A stretch of 52,287 bases of DNA from Actinomycetes bacterium (GTDB taxonomy: Bacteria > Actinomycetota > Actinomycetes > JAHEKZ01). Shown one piece after another: positions 1-8,020 of this stretch. The notes beneath the pieces are model-generated. The model was not told where the DNA came from. It was given only the letters and a program-made list of their open reading frames with translations, and did no database searches. A program made the translations under genes and the position numbers. Position 1 is the first letter of the stretch. Each line of letters starts with the position of its first letter. The DNA is taken from contig JAJAYZ010000068.1 of the NCBI GenBank assembly GCA_027118455.1, positions 1 through 52,287 on the forward strand, in the 5' to 3' direction.

Positions 1-2
1 GG

Positions 3-485
3 GGACGGGGCATCATCTGTGCCCCGGGGCCCCTGACATTTTTTGTAGCCGTGCGGTATAGGCCGCCCGCCATCGGCGCACCGGTCTTCGCGTTGGTCCA
101 GGTCGCCCTGATGGGCGGCCAGGCGATCGTTGCGGTACTGGCTGGTTCACTGGCCGACCTCACCTCGGTCAGCACTTCGATCGCCGTCTGGCAGCTTCCG
201 ACCATCGCCATCTCCCTGTGGGTCCTGGCAGCCGCGCTAGGCATGTATCTGACACAGCTCGTCGCCCGCACCGGATGGGCACTCGCCCTGGGGCAATCTT
301 CGGCACGCCACCGCCGAGAGTCAGGGACTCGACCCGGCCGGCACAGGGGAGTTCGCCCTACGCCAGCCCCCGCCGCGCCACAGCCGGCTGTCGAAACCCC
401 GCAATCGCTTGCACCATCGCCAGCACTTCGCGCGTCTCGCCCACCTCGTGAACGCGAAAGACCCGCGCTCCCAACCAGGAACTGA
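3..485 (+). CDS. C-terminal fragment of a membrane protein (possibly MFS-like), 5' end cut by window
   Basis: The frame is open from the first bases, so the true start lies outside the window. The part up to about base 300 encodes hydrophobic stretches (ALVQVALMGGQAIVAVLAG and IAISLWVLAAALGMYLTQL) separated by a short charged turn, like the last two helices of a multi-pass transporter. An MFS-type protein is a guess from the GGQ...LAG pattern. After about residue 80 the translation becomes Arg/Pro rich and runs for 128 bases antisense over the end of folP. That tail looks unlike the rest, so either the real stop was lost by a frame error near 290-350 or the tails truly overlap. The first ~30 bases are G/C-rich and may be unreliable. 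Confidence 0.35.
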   Translation, partial: GRGIICAPGPLTFFVAVRYRPPAIGAPVFALVQVALMGGQAIVAVLAGSLADLTSVSTSIAVWQLPTIAISLWVLAAALGMYLTQLVARTGWALALGQSSARHRRESGTRPGRHRGVRPTPAPAAPQPAVETPQSLAPSPALRASRPPRERERPALPTRN

Positions 486-1230
486 TGGCTGTCGCTGCCA
501 ACGTTCCCGTGAGTCGCGCGTTGACTGGTACGTCCAGCGTCTCGCCGACGAAGTCTTTGTTCGACAGTGACACGAGCACTGGTCGTCCGGTCGCCACGAG
601 CCGGTCGAGCCCGCGCGTGACGGCGAGCGAGTGCCGCGTGCTCTTCCCGAAGTCATGGCCGGGGTCGATGAGGATCTGCTGCGCGGTGACGCCGGCTGCC
701 TCAGCCCGGGAAGCCTCCTGCTCCAAGAAGCCGACGACCGCGCCAACGACATCCTCAAAATCGATCCTGTGCGGGCGAGTGCGCGGTGCCGCCCCGCCCG
801 TGTGCGTGCAGACGATGCCTACGTCGTGGGCCGCTGCCACATGGACCAGCTCAGCGTCGTAGCCACCCCACGCATCGTTGAGCAGGTCAGCCCCCGCTCG
901 ACACACAGCGTCCCCGACCTCATGGCGCCAGGTGTCAACGCTGATCACCACGTTGGGGTGCCGCTCTCGAATCGCAGCGACGAAGTCGACGGTGCGGCTG
1001 AGCTCTTGGTCGACGCCGACCTCATCGCCAGGACCGGCCTTGACCCCGCCGATGTCGACGATCTCGGCTCCGGCGGCAACGGCCGCGTCGACGGCAGCGA
1101 GTGCGCTGTCATCGCCGAACGTGCGACCCGCGTCGTAGAAGGAATCGGGGGTTCGGTTGACGATGGCCATGATGACCCGGTCTTCAGGGCTGAAGGAGCT
1201 GCGACCCAGCTGCAGGTTAGGTGGTGACAC
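358..1230 (-). CDS. folP2: Dihydropteroate synthase family protein, FolP2 type
   Basis: A TIM-barrel pterin-binding protein of about 290 residues. The N-terminal MAIVNRTPDSFYDAG is the dihydropteroate synthase signature in its FolP2 form, and the later DPGHDFGK replaces the usual DPGxGFGK loop that binds pterin. DHPS condenses dihydropterin pyrophosphate with p-aminobenzoate in folate synthesis; from family knowledge the FolP2 paralogue in mycobacteria is not an efficient DHPS, so its substrate here is open. I chose GTG at 1230 because GGGAG lies 4 bases upstream; a start at 1278 is possible but has no clear ribosome site. It is divergent from the DivIVA-like gene, as in the mycobacterial Rv1207 region, but the glycosyltransferase normally beside it (GpgS) is absent. 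Confidence 0.85.
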   Translation of the reverse strand: MSPPNLQLGRSSFSPEDRVIMAIVNRTPDSFYDAGRTFGDDSALAAVDAAVAAGAEIVDIGGVKAGPGDEVGVDQELSRTVDFVAAIRERHPNVVISVDTWRHEVGDAVCRAGADLLNDAWGGYDAELVHVAAAHDVGIVCTHTGGAAPRTRPHRIDFEDVVGAVVGFLEQEASRAEAAGVTAQQILIDPGHDFGKSTRHSLAVTRGLDRLVATGRPVLVSLSNKDFVGETLDVPVNARLTGTLAATAISSWLGARVFRVHEVGETREVLAMVQAIAGFRQPAVARRGLA

Positions 1231-1305
1231 GGCGCTCCCACGTGGCTTTACGCCGGACCGGCTCCGGCATGGGACCATCGTGTCGCATCGAAGGAGGCGC
1301 GTCGC

Positions 1306-1605
1306 ATGATGTGGATTTTGTGGTTGATCGTGATTACCGCGATCTTGCTCAGTGTGGTCTTGCTGGCTCTCGGGCGGGGTGAGGGTCTTGCCGAGGAGGA
1401 GCCGGACGACGTCGTGGTGCGGCTCCCGCAGGATCGCAGCATGGTGGCCTCAGACGTCGAGACCCTCCGGCTGCCATTGGCGGTACGAGGCTACCAAATG
1501 GCTGCCGTCGACGAAGTCCTCGACCGACTCGCGGCGGAGATCGCTCTGCGCGATGCTCAGATCCGTCAGTTGCAGGGACAGGACGCCCCGCCTTCGGAGG
1601 TCTAA
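1306..1605 (+). CDS. DivIVA-domain small membrane protein
   Basis: A 99-residue protein. Residues 2-22 form one hydrophobic membrane segment (WILWLIVITAILLSVVLLAL), followed by an acidic linker. The C-terminal half (LRLPLAVRGYQMAAVDEVLDRLAAEIALRD) has the DivIVA/GpsB N-terminal signature, in which F/YxxxxRGYxxxxVDxFL leads into a coiled coil. The family binds negatively curved membrane and recruits partners at poles or septa. An ideal AAGGAGG lies at 1291-1297, 8 bases before the ATG. Its stop is immediately followed by the GTG of the SRPBCC gene, so the two are probably co-translated. The exact role of this short one-helix form is unknown. Confidence 0.75.
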   Translation: MMWILWLIVITAILLSVVLLALGRGEGLAEEEPDDVVVRLPQDRSMVASDVETLRLPLAVRGYQMAAVDEVLDRLAAEIALRDAQIRQLQGQDAPPSEV

Positions 1606-2061
1606 GTGAGTGTACTTATCGCTGTCGATGTTGTGGTCGATGCACCACCACAGGCGGTATGGGAAGCCGTCACTGACTGGCCGCGGCAGTCTGAGTGGAT
1701 GCTCGGGACGACGGTGAGGGCCACCGAGCTGGGCGGGGTCGGAGTCGGGGGTGGGCTTGAGGCCTTCACCGGGGTGGGGCGAGCCGGCTTCTTGGACACC
1801 ATGATCATCACCGAGTGGGATCCGCCGTGGAAGTGCGTCGTGCGCCATACCGGGCAGGTGGTCAAGGGGCTCGGGATCTTTGAGGTCCTGGCGCTTCCCG
1901 GGGGCCGCTCGCGCTTCGTCTGGGCTGAAGAGCTCGACCTGCCCCTTGGGGCGGTTGGCCGCATCGGCTGGCCGGTAGTTCGTCCCGGATTCGCGTGGGC
2001 AGTACGCCGGAGTCTGCAGAAACTGGCCAGGGACGTCGAGCGCAAGCACGCGGCTTCCTAG
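1606..2061 (+). CDS. SRPBCC / polyketide cyclase-like lipid-binding protein
   Basis: A 151-residue protein with the START-like SRPBCC layout: an opening strand (VDVVVDAPPQAVWEAVTDWPRQSEWM), then alternating strands, and a long C-terminal helix (LQKLARDVERKH) that caps a hydrophobic pocket. The pocket binds a hydrophobic ligand that the sequence does not identify. The GTG start follows directly on the TAA of the DivIVA-like gene with no gap, which points to translational coupling and one transcript. Similar polyketide-cyclase-like genes occur in this neighbourhood in other actinobacteria. Function unknown. Confidence 0.75.
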   Translation: MSVLIAVDVVVDAPPQAVWEAVTDWPRQSEWMLGTTVRATELGGVGVGGGLEAFTGVGRAGFLDTMIITEWDPPWKCVVRHTGQVVKGLGIFEVLALPGGRSRFVWAEELDLPLGAVGRIGWPVVRPGFAWAVRRSLQKLARDVERKHAAS

Positions 2062-2206
2062 CGCTCAGCACCGGGGCGGGCGCACAGCGTCGCTAGTCGT
2101 GCGGAATAATGAGCAGGCGCTGTTCGAAGGCTCTTCCAGGAGTGCATCGAAAAGGGCTCCGCGTGCCGAACTCATCGGTCACGCGGCCTTCTGAAAGGGG
2201 ATGCCC

Positions 2207-2374
2207 ATGGCGGCCATGAAGCCGCGCACCGGCGACGGTCCGCTTGAGGTGACCAAGGAAGGTCGCGGCATTGTCATGCGCGTCCCCCTCGAGGGTGGCG
2301 GCCGGCTCGTCGTCGAGCTCAACGCCGAAGAAGCCAAAGACCTTGGTGCCCAGCTCGTCGCGGTTGTGGGCTGA
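2207..2374 (+). CDS. DUF3117 small conserved protein
   Basis: A 55-residue protein beginning MAAMKPRTGDGPLEV and containing KEGRGIVMRVPLEGGGRL. This is almost the same as the widespread actinobacterial DUF3117 protein (Rv1211 in M. tuberculosis), whose function is not known. GAAAGGGG at 2193-2200 lies 6 bases upstream. ATG codons also occur in frame at 2201 and 2216, but the family start is the MAAMKPRTG form at 2207. The position near folP2 and the DivIVA-like gene matches the conserved gene order. Confidence 0.93.
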   Translation: MAAMKPRTGDGPLEVTKEGRGIVMRVPLEGGGRLVVELNAEEAKDLGAQLVAVVG

Positions 2375-2379
2375 GGCCG

Positions 2380-2727
2380 GTGTTCGGTCTCTCGGTGCGG
2401 TGGTCGTTGAAGGACGCACCGCTCGGGGCAGCTCAGCAGCTGCGTAGCTACGTGGTGCAGACGTCGCTGGACCGGTTCTCCGGCATGGACGGGCTACACA
2501 TGAAGACGTGGCGCATGATGGAGGGCGACTGGTTTGAAGGAACCTATGTCTTTGCCACTCGCGAGGATCGCGACCATTTCCTCGCCGGATTCATGCCGGG
2601 AGAGTCGACCGCGCCGGGCAGCCTGATGATTGGCTCAGCTCCCATCGCCTACGAACCGTTCGAGGTCGTAGCCATTGCCGAGGGCGGTGCTGGCTTCGTC
2701 TCAGGTGCCGGGCCCGGTCTCGCCTGA
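2380..2727 (+). CDS. Putative dimeric alpha/beta-barrel (YdhR/monooxygenase-like) protein
   Basis: A 115-residue protein starting six bases after the DUF3117 stop, probably in the same transcript. The pattern VRWSLKDAPLGAAQQLRSYV, a central W-R-M-M strand and an EGTYVFATREDRDHFLAGF segment resembles the ferredoxin-like alpha/beta barrel of YdhR-type putative monooxygenases and EthD-like proteins. No catalytic residues can be assigned with confidence. GTG at 2380 is the chosen start; GTG at 2395 is an alternative. It is tail-to-tail with the O-methyltransferase gene, with nine bases between stops. Confidence 0.6.
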   Translation: MFGLSVRWSLKDAPLGAAQQLRSYVVQTSLDRFSGMDGLHMKTWRMMEGDWFEGTYVFATREDRDHFLAGFMPGESTAPGSLMIGSAPIAYEPFEVVAIAEGGAGFVSGAGPGLA

Positions 2728-2736
2728 CGTCGACGC

Positions 2737-3378
2737 TCAGACGTCCAACTTCTGCGTCACCAGTAGTCCTTCGCCGACTGGCAGTAGCAGCGGCCGGATC
2801 CGCTCGTCGTCGCGAGTGTCATTAACCAGGGTTCGAACGGCGATCGTTGCCGGGTCGCGCTGCGCTGGATCTGAGATGCGCCCCCCTGCGAGAGCGTCGT
2901 CGAAAACTGCGAGTCCGCCGGGACGCAGCAACCGAAGAGCCTCCTCAAGATAGCGGCTCGATTCTTGTGGATTCCCGTCGAAGAAGACCAGGTCGTACGC
3001 GGCGTCGGCCAGCCGGGAGAGCACATCGAGTGGTCGACCGGTGATCAGCCGCACGCGTTGCGTTGGCACGCCGGCCTCACTGAACGTCTGCCGCGCAGCC
3101 CTGGTGTTCTCGGTCTCCTCGTCGACTGTGGTGAGGACGCCGTCGTCGACCATGCCGCGTAACAGCCACAGACCCGAAACGCCAGCCCCGGTACCGACCT
3201 CGGCAACTGCGCGCGCCCCGATCAGCTGGGCGAGCCACTGCAAGGTGGCCCCTGTTGCCGGGGCCACCGAAGAGACGCCGAACTCTTCGCCACGTTGTCT
3301 GGCTGCCTCGAGCAGCTCATCCTCGGGGCGGTAGTCGTCGACGAACTGACGGCTCGCGGCTGCTTCGTCGGTACTGAT
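2737..3378 (-). CDS. SAM-dependent O-methyltransferase (Rv1220c-like), apparent ATC start
   Basis: A class I methyltransferase with the SAM-binding loop VAEVGTGAGVSGLWLLRGM, an acidic motif after the second strand (LTTVDEE) and the metal-binding type segment DLVFFDGNP. It resembles caffeoyl-CoA/catechol O-methyltransferases. The conserved N-terminal helix (STDEAAASRQFVDDYRPEDE) is in frame upstream of the first GTG (3267). The only well-placed start for it is ATC at 3378-3376, with AGGAGG at 3390-3385 exactly 6 bases upstream. Either this is a rare ATC start or an ATG-to-ATC base error; from 3267 the protein would lack 37 residues. Total length from ATC is 213 residues. In M. tuberculosis the homologue lies beside sigE, rseA and htrA; here only htrA follows. 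Confidence 0.82.
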   Translation of the reverse strand: MSTDEAAASRQFVDDYRPEDELLEAARQRGEEFGVSSVAPATGATLQWLAQLIGARAVAEVGTGAGVSGLWLLRGMVDDGVLTTVDEETENTRAARQTFSEAGVPTQRVRLITGRPLDVLSRLADAAYDLVFFDGNPQESSRYLEEALRLLRPGGLAVFDDALAGGRISDPAQRDPATIAVRTLVNDTRDDERIRPLLLPVGEGLLVTQKLDV

Positions 3379-3479
3379 AGTCGGCCTCCTCAGCCGTCGG
3401 GCTGCGCTACTGGCGTGCGCGGCGCCCCGACCCTATCCCTGCGCGGCCGGCAGGAACCACGCTCCCCGACCCGTGCGGG

Positions 3480-3497
3480 CGCTACGACCCCGTAGCG
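3480..3497. promoter_or_regulatory. Hairpin just before the htrA start
   Basis: A perfect 7-bp inverted repeat, CGCTACG-accc-CGTAGCG, ends 7 bases before the GTG of htrA. It occupies the place where a ribosome-binding site would sit, and no good AGGAGG is seen there. It could be an operator in the short divergent promoter region or an mRNA structure limiting translation. No regulator can be named. Confidence 0.35.
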
Positions 3498-3504
3498 TGG
3501 TGGC

Positions 3505-4626
3505 GTGAGCATGCCAACCCCCAAGCGGTTCGTGTACCAGGCTGCGCACGGGCGAGGGCCGAATCTGGTCATGCTCGTGCTGGCCGCGTCACTGGTCGGA
3601 CTCGTCGGTGGGGCACTCGCTGCAGCAGGTGTGCTCTGGGCCGATCAGCGAAGCGACACCATCCCCGGCGTCGTGCTGCCGGTGGCGCCGGCGGGCGACG
3701 ACCCTCCTTCAGGAGTCACGGCGATTGCTGATGCCGTTCTGCCGACTGTCGTCTCGCTCGAAGTGCGTGGCGGAGGAAGAGGCGCGACTGGCTCGGGGTT
3801 CGTCGTGCGACCCGACGGCTACATCGTCACCAACAACCACGTGGTGTCCAGTGCCGCCGACAGGGGCTCGATTTCGGTCACCTTCGCTGACGGGGTCCAG
3901 GTGCCAGCCAGAATCGTCGGTCGATCGTTTACCTACGACCTTGCGGTGGTCAAGGTCGACCGTCGAGACCTCCCCACTGCGCCGATCGGTGACTCCGACC
4001 GGCTGAGGGTTGGTGACCCGGTCGTTGCCGTCGGCTCGCCGCTGGGGCTGAGCGGCACAGTCACCACCGGCATCGTGAGCGCTCTCGATCGGCCGGTGAC
4101 CACCGGGGACGCAGTGGAGGCGTCATACATCAGCGCCATCCAGACCGATGCTGCCATCAACCCTGGAAACTCCGGAGGCCCGCTGGTTGACAGTCGCGGT
4201 CGCGTCGTAGGTATCACCAGCGCCATCGCCACACTGGGCACAGGACGTCTCAGCGGCAGCATCGGGCTTGGCTTCGCCATTCCGGTGACGCAGGCCAAGG
4301 CGATCGTCGAGCAGCTGATTGACGACGGCGAGGCCCAGTACCCGGTCGTCGGCGTTCTCCTCGACCTCACCTACCCCGGCCCCGGCGCCAAGGTGCAGCC
4401 GGCATCGGCGCCGGGTGAGGCTGTAACGCCAGGTGGGGCAGCGGACGCTGCGGGGGTTGAACCGGGCGACGTCATCGTGGCCGTTGACGGTGAACTGGTG
4501 GAGACCTATGAAGAGTTCGTGGTCCTGGTCCGCAGCCAGGCGCCCGGGGACGTGGTCACCCTGCAGGTGGAACGGGGCAACGAGCAGGTCACGCTCGACG
4601 TGACTTTGGGAGGCGCGGTCGGCTGA
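3505..4626 (+). CDS. htrA: HtrA/DegP-type membrane-anchored serine protease with PDZ domain
   Basis: A 373-residue protein with a short cytoplasmic N-terminus and one membrane helix (about residues 21-45), then a trypsin-fold protease. The catalytic triad is H112 (in TNNHVV), D145 (in YDLAVVK) and S223 (in NPGNSGGPL). A single PDZ domain follows (about 275-370, VTPGGAADAAGVEPGDVIVA), which senses or delivers misfolded substrates. It acts outside the membrane in envelope protein quality control. GTG at 3505 is taken as start; ATG at 3511 is an alternative. tatB follows 26 bases later in the same direction, as in mycobacteria, but sigE and rseA, which usually precede htrA, are missing. Confidence 0.93.
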   Translation: MSMPTPKRFVYQAAHGRGPNLVMLVLAASLVGLVGGALAAAGVLWADQRSDTIPGVVLPVAPAGDDPPSGVTAIADAVLPTVVSLEVRGGGRGATGSGFVVRPDGYIVTNNHVVSSAADRGSISVTFADGVQVPARIVGRSFTYDLAVVKVDRRDLPTAPIGDSDRLRVGDPVVAVGSPLGLSGTVTTGIVSALDRPVTTGDAVEASYISAIQTDAAINPGNSGGPLVDSRGRVVGITSAIATLGTGRLSGSIGLGFAIPVTQAKAIVEQLIDDGEAQYPVVGVLLDLTYPGPGAKVQPASAPGEAVTPGGAADAAGVEPGDVIVAVDGELVETYEEFVVLVRSQAPGDVVTLQVERGNEQVTLDVTLGGAVG

Positions 4627-4652
4627 GTAGCGTTCTGGCCTACTCTGGAGCG

Positions 4653-4997
4653 GTGTTTGACATCAATGTGTGGGAGATCATGGCGATCGCGGTTCTCGCG
4701 TTGCTCGTCTTCGGGCCGGACAAGTTGCCTGGCCTTGCCTCAGATGCGGCCCGGCTGCTGCGCGAGGTGCGCAAGATGGCAACTGGTGCCAAACAGGACC
4801 TCAAGGACTCCCTCGGACCAGAACTCAACGATCTCAACTTCACTGACTTGGACCCCCGGTCGTTCGTCAAGCGCAACCTCTTCGACCCGATCGACGACGA
4901 GGTGCAGGGCGTGCGTCGGGCTGCCGAAGGCAACGACGCCGACGGTTCTGATGGCAAGCCGGCAGCGCGTCCGACCTTCGACTCCGACACCACCTGA
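4653..4997 (+). CDS. tatB: Twin-arginine translocase subunit TatB
   Basis: A 114-residue protein with the TatA/B pattern: a short N-terminal membrane helix (VWEIMAIAVLALLVFGP) with the FGPDKLP hinge, an amphipathic helix (ASDAARLLREVRKMATG), and a charged cytoplasmic tail. The length and acidic tail suit TatB, the subunit that receives folded Tat substrates from TatC, rather than TatA. GGAG at 4646-4649 lies just before the GTG start. The place directly after htrA and opposite mrp is the conserved actinobacterial arrangement. tatA and tatC are not in the window. Confidence 0.9.
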   Translation: MFDINVWEIMAIAVLALLVFGPDKLPGLASDAARLLREVRKMATGAKQDLKDSLGPELNDLNFTDLDPRSFVKRNLFDPIDDEVQGVRRAAEGNDADGSDGKPAARPTFDSDTT

Positions 4998-5000
4998 GCG

Positions 5001-6134
5001 TCAGCCGCGGTTGGGCGTCAGCGTCAACGACTTCCCCAAAAGACCGCGCTCGCGGCGACCTAGCTTGGTGGCGATCTGCTTCAGCGTGATGGCGGCTGGT
5101 GCCTCTGGGTCGGTGAGTACCAGCGGTTGACCGTTGTCGCCACCCTCACGCAGCCGCACATCGATCGGCACAGCGCCGAGCATTGGCACGGCTGCGCCAA
5201 GGGATCGGCTCAGCCCCGACGCCACCTGCTCGCCACCGCCGGACCCGAAGATCTCGACTCGCTCGTTGCAGTGCGGGCACGGCAGCCAGGCCATGTTCTC
5301 GATGACACCGGCGACGCGCTGATGCGTCTGTAGTGCGATGGTCCCGGCGCGCTCAGCCACTTCGGCTGCTGCCTGCTGCGGGGTCGTGACGACAAGGAGC
5401 TCAGCACTTGGCACCAGCTGCGCGACGGAGATGGCAATGTCACCTGTGCCTGGAGGGAGGTCCATGAGCAGGACGTCCAGGTCGCCCCACCAGACGTCAG
5501 CCAGGAACTGCTGCAGCGCACGATGCAGCATGGGACCGCGCCAGACAACTGGCGTGTTGCCAGCGGTGAACATGCCGATGGAAATAACCCTCACCCCGTG
5601 GGACTGCGGCGGCATGATCAGTCCCTCAACCTGGGTGGGACGTCCTTCGACGCCGAGCATGCGCGGGATCGAGTGGCCGTAGATATCGGCGTCGACGACG
5701 CCAACTGACAGACCGTCCTCCGCCATCGCCGCAGCGAGATTGACCGTCACTGATGACTTCCCGACGCCGCCCTTGCCAGAGGCCACGGCAAAGACACGGG
5801 TGAGCGAGTCAGCCTTGGCAAAGGGAATCTCGCGTTCGGCCTGACCGCCTCGAAGCTTGCTGGCCATTGCCTGGCGCTGCTCGTCACTCATCACGTCGAG
5901 GACCACTGACACGTCGGTGACGCCGGCAACAGCGGCAACGGCATTGGTGACGTCGGTGGTGATGCGGTCGCGCATCGGGCAACCGGCGACGGTGAGGTAG
6001 ACCTCGACGGCAACGCGTCCGGACTCGTCGGAGTTGACCGACTTGACCATTCCGAGGTCGGTGATGGGTTGATGGATCTCCGGATCCTTGACGGTGGCAA
6101 GAGCTGCGTGGACGGCATCGAGGTCGACGGGCAT
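5001..6134 (-). CDS. mrp: Mrp/ApbC P-loop iron-sulfur cluster carrier ATPase
   Basis: A 377-residue protein. Residues 1-85 are a MIP18/DUF59 domain (VHAALATVKDPEIHQPITDLGMV), and the rest is a deviant Walker A ATPase of the MinD/Mrp family (SGKGGVGKSS at 119-128; MDLPPGTGD near 224-232). The CPHC pair at residues 286-289 is the cysteine motif used to hold a bridging [4Fe-4S] cluster in the dimer. The family carries Fe-S clusters to apoproteins in the cytosol. It is convergent with tatB with three bases between stops. The gene order htrA-tatB-mrp matches M. tuberculosis Rv1223-Rv1229c. Confidence 0.93.
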   Translation of the reverse strand: MPVDLDAVHAALATVKDPEIHQPITDLGMVKSVNSDESGRVAVEVYLTVAGCPMRDRITTDVTNAVAAVAGVTDVSVVLDVMSDEQRQAMASKLRGGQAEREIPFAKADSLTRVFAVASGKGGVGKSSVTVNLAAAMAEDGLSVGVVDADIYGHSIPRMLGVEGRPTQVEGLIMPPQSHGVRVISIGMFTAGNTPVVWRGPMLHRALQQFLADVWWGDLDVLLMDLPPGTGDIAISVAQLVPSAELLVVTTPQQAAAEVAERAGTIALQTHQRVAGVIENMAWLPCPHCNERVEIFGSGGGEQVASGLSRSLGAAVPMLGAVPIDVRLREGGDNGQPLVLTDPEAPAAITLKQIATKLGRRERGLLGKSLTLTPNRG

Positions 6135-6157
6135 GCTCTGATGCTACGTGCGAAGCC

Positions 6158-7855
6158 CTAGTCGGGCTCGGGGGCGTCCACCTGCGTCACCCGGAGGACC
6201 TCTTCGAACGTTGTGCGGCCAGCTATCGCATGTTGCAGGGCTGCCTCTTGCAGGGGGATGAAGCCGCTGCCAGCGGTCAGGAGGGTTTCCTCGGTGGGGT
6301 CGTGCGCAAATGCACGACGGAGCTTGGTCGTCACCGGGAGCAGCTCAAACGCGCCGAGCCGACCGCGGTAGCCGGTCATACCGCATTTGAGGCAACCGGC
6401 ACCTCGCCGGGGGTTGGCCTGGGCGAGCGTGTCGAGGTCGACCGCGAGCGCGGCGAGAATCTCATCGGAGGGCACCTGCGGCTCGCTGCACTCGCTGCAG
6501 ATGCGACGGACCAGTCGCTGGGCAACGACCAGATTGAGCGATGACGCCACCAGGAAGGGCGGGATGTCCATGTCGACGAGTCGGGTCAGCGCTTGCGCTG
6601 CCCCGTTGGTGTGCACGGTGCTGAGAACGAGGTGACCCGTCAGTGACGCTCGTAGCGCCAGCTCGGCGGTCTCTTTGTCACGAATCTCTCCGACCAGTAC
6701 GACGTCCGGGTCTTGCCGCAGGATGGCCCGCAGCCCCTTGGCGAAGGTCATTCCGCTCCGCACGTTGACGTTGACCTGCGTGATTCCGGGCAGCTGGATC
6801 TCGACCGGATCCTCAAGCGTGACCACATTGCGCTCAGGGGTGATGACCTGGTTGATGGCCGCGTAAAGGGTGTTGGTCTTACCTGAGCCGGTAGGGCCGG
6901 TGATCAAGATGAGACCCTGCGACACCATGAGCGAGCGTTGCAAGATCGTCAGCTGCTCGGGCAGCAGGCCGAGCGAGGCGGGGTCCGGAACCTTGTCGGT
7001 CGCGGTCAGGAGCCGGATGACGACCTTCTCGCCGTGGATGGCCGGCAGCGTACTGACGCGTGCGTCGATGGCTGTTCCATCGACGCTGATCCGGGTGCGT
7101 CCGTCTTGTGGCACGCGTCGCTCGGAGATGTCGAGCCCAGAGATGATCTTCATCCTGCTGATCATGCTGGGGCCGGCGTTGCGGGGGACGGTCATCATGT
7201 CGCGCAAGAGCCCGTCGATGCGATAGCGAATGCGAACCCCGTCACGCTGCGGCTCGACGTGGATATCGCTGGCTCCCACGCGTACCGCGTCGCCGAGGAG
7301 GGCGTCGAGGAGCCGCACCGTCGGTGTCTGGTCCGTGGTCTCGTCATCATCATCGCTGTCGTCATGCTCGATCGAGAGCAACTGAACGGCATCCGCCGCG
7401 TCGTCCCCGATCGACCAGACGCGCTTGATCTGCGCCGCGATCTGTGTTGGCGTAGCCACGACGACGTGCAGCGAGCGCTCGCGCGTATGGATGCGGACGT
7501 CGTCAAGAGCGAGCACATTGGTGGGGTCGGAAGCCGCTAGCCGCAAGCCGATGTTCTCGCGAGCCAAAACGATCAGCCCGAACCGTTCGGCCATCGATCG
7601 GGGGATGAGCTGGGCAACGGTCGGGTCAACCGGCTCGGTGGAGAGGTCGACCACATCCAGGGCCAGCAGGTCACCGAGGGCTTCGGCCACCTGCTCCTCG
7701 CTCCCGAGCCCGCGAGAAACAACGAGCTGCCCGAGGCGGATACGGCCAGCGCCGTCTGCATGTCGCAGAGCGGCCTGCTCAGCCAGCAGTTCATCGAGCT
7801 GAATCTCGTCGATCACGCCGTGGCTGACCAACACCTCACCGAGTCGCCGTCGCAT
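6158..7855 (-). CDS. PilB/GspE-type type II secretion or type IV pilus assembly ATPase, orphan
   Basis: A hexameric secretion ATPase of about 565 residues. An N-terminal MshEN-type domain (LGEVLVSHGVIDEIQLDELL and LGQLVVSRGLGSEEQVAEAL) precedes the core. The Walker A GPTGSGKT is at about 320-327, an Asp box/Walker B region (VVLVGEIRD) at about 385-393, and a zinc-binding cysteine set (CSEC...CLKC) follows. The family drives pilin assembly or pseudopilus secretion. I chose ATG at 7855 because MshEN begins there; a longer frame to 8035 would run into the riboswitch on the other strand. No pilT, pilC, pilin or prepilin peptidase gene is nearby, so partners must lie elsewhere. It sits 23 bases upstream of mrp on the same strand. 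Confidence 0.85.
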   Translation of the reverse strand: MRRRLGEVLVSHGVIDEIQLDELLAEQAALRHADGAGRIRLGQLVVSRGLGSEEQVAEALGDLLALDVVDLSTEPVDPTVAQLIPRSMAERFGLIVLARENIGLRLAASDPTNVLALDDVRIHTRERSLHVVVATPTQIAAQIKRVWSIGDDAADAVQLLSIEHDDSDDDDETTDQTPTVRLLDALLGDAVRVGASDIHVEPQRDGVRIRYRIDGLLRDMMTVPRNAGPSMISRMKIISGLDISERRVPQDGRTRISVDGTAIDARVSTLPAIHGEKVVIRLLTATDKVPDPASLGLLPEQLTILQRSLMVSQGLILITGPTGSGKTNTLYAAINQVITPERNVVTLEDPVEIQLPGITQVNVNVRSGMTFAKGLRAILRQDPDVVLVGEIRDKETAELALRASLTGHLVLSTVHTNGAAQALTRLVDMDIPPFLVASSLNLVVAQRLVRRICSECSEPQVPSDEILAALAVDLDTLAQANPRRGAGCLKCGMTGYRGRLGAFELLPVTTKLRRAFAHDPTEETLLTAGSGFIPLQEAALQHAIAGRTTFEEVLRVTQVDAPEPD

Positions 7856-8020
7856 GGTCCGTTCGTGGCGCGGCGACGGTAGCGACGGCCCATCGGAGGG
7901 TGGAGTGGGCGCGGCAGCCGCTTTGCGGCTCGCCGACAAGGGGGACTTCACCTGGTAGTTGTCGGCTCCAATCGGGCCCGGCTGGAGGAGTCCTGGGCGG
8001 CGGCGTAGCGTGTCCAGCAC

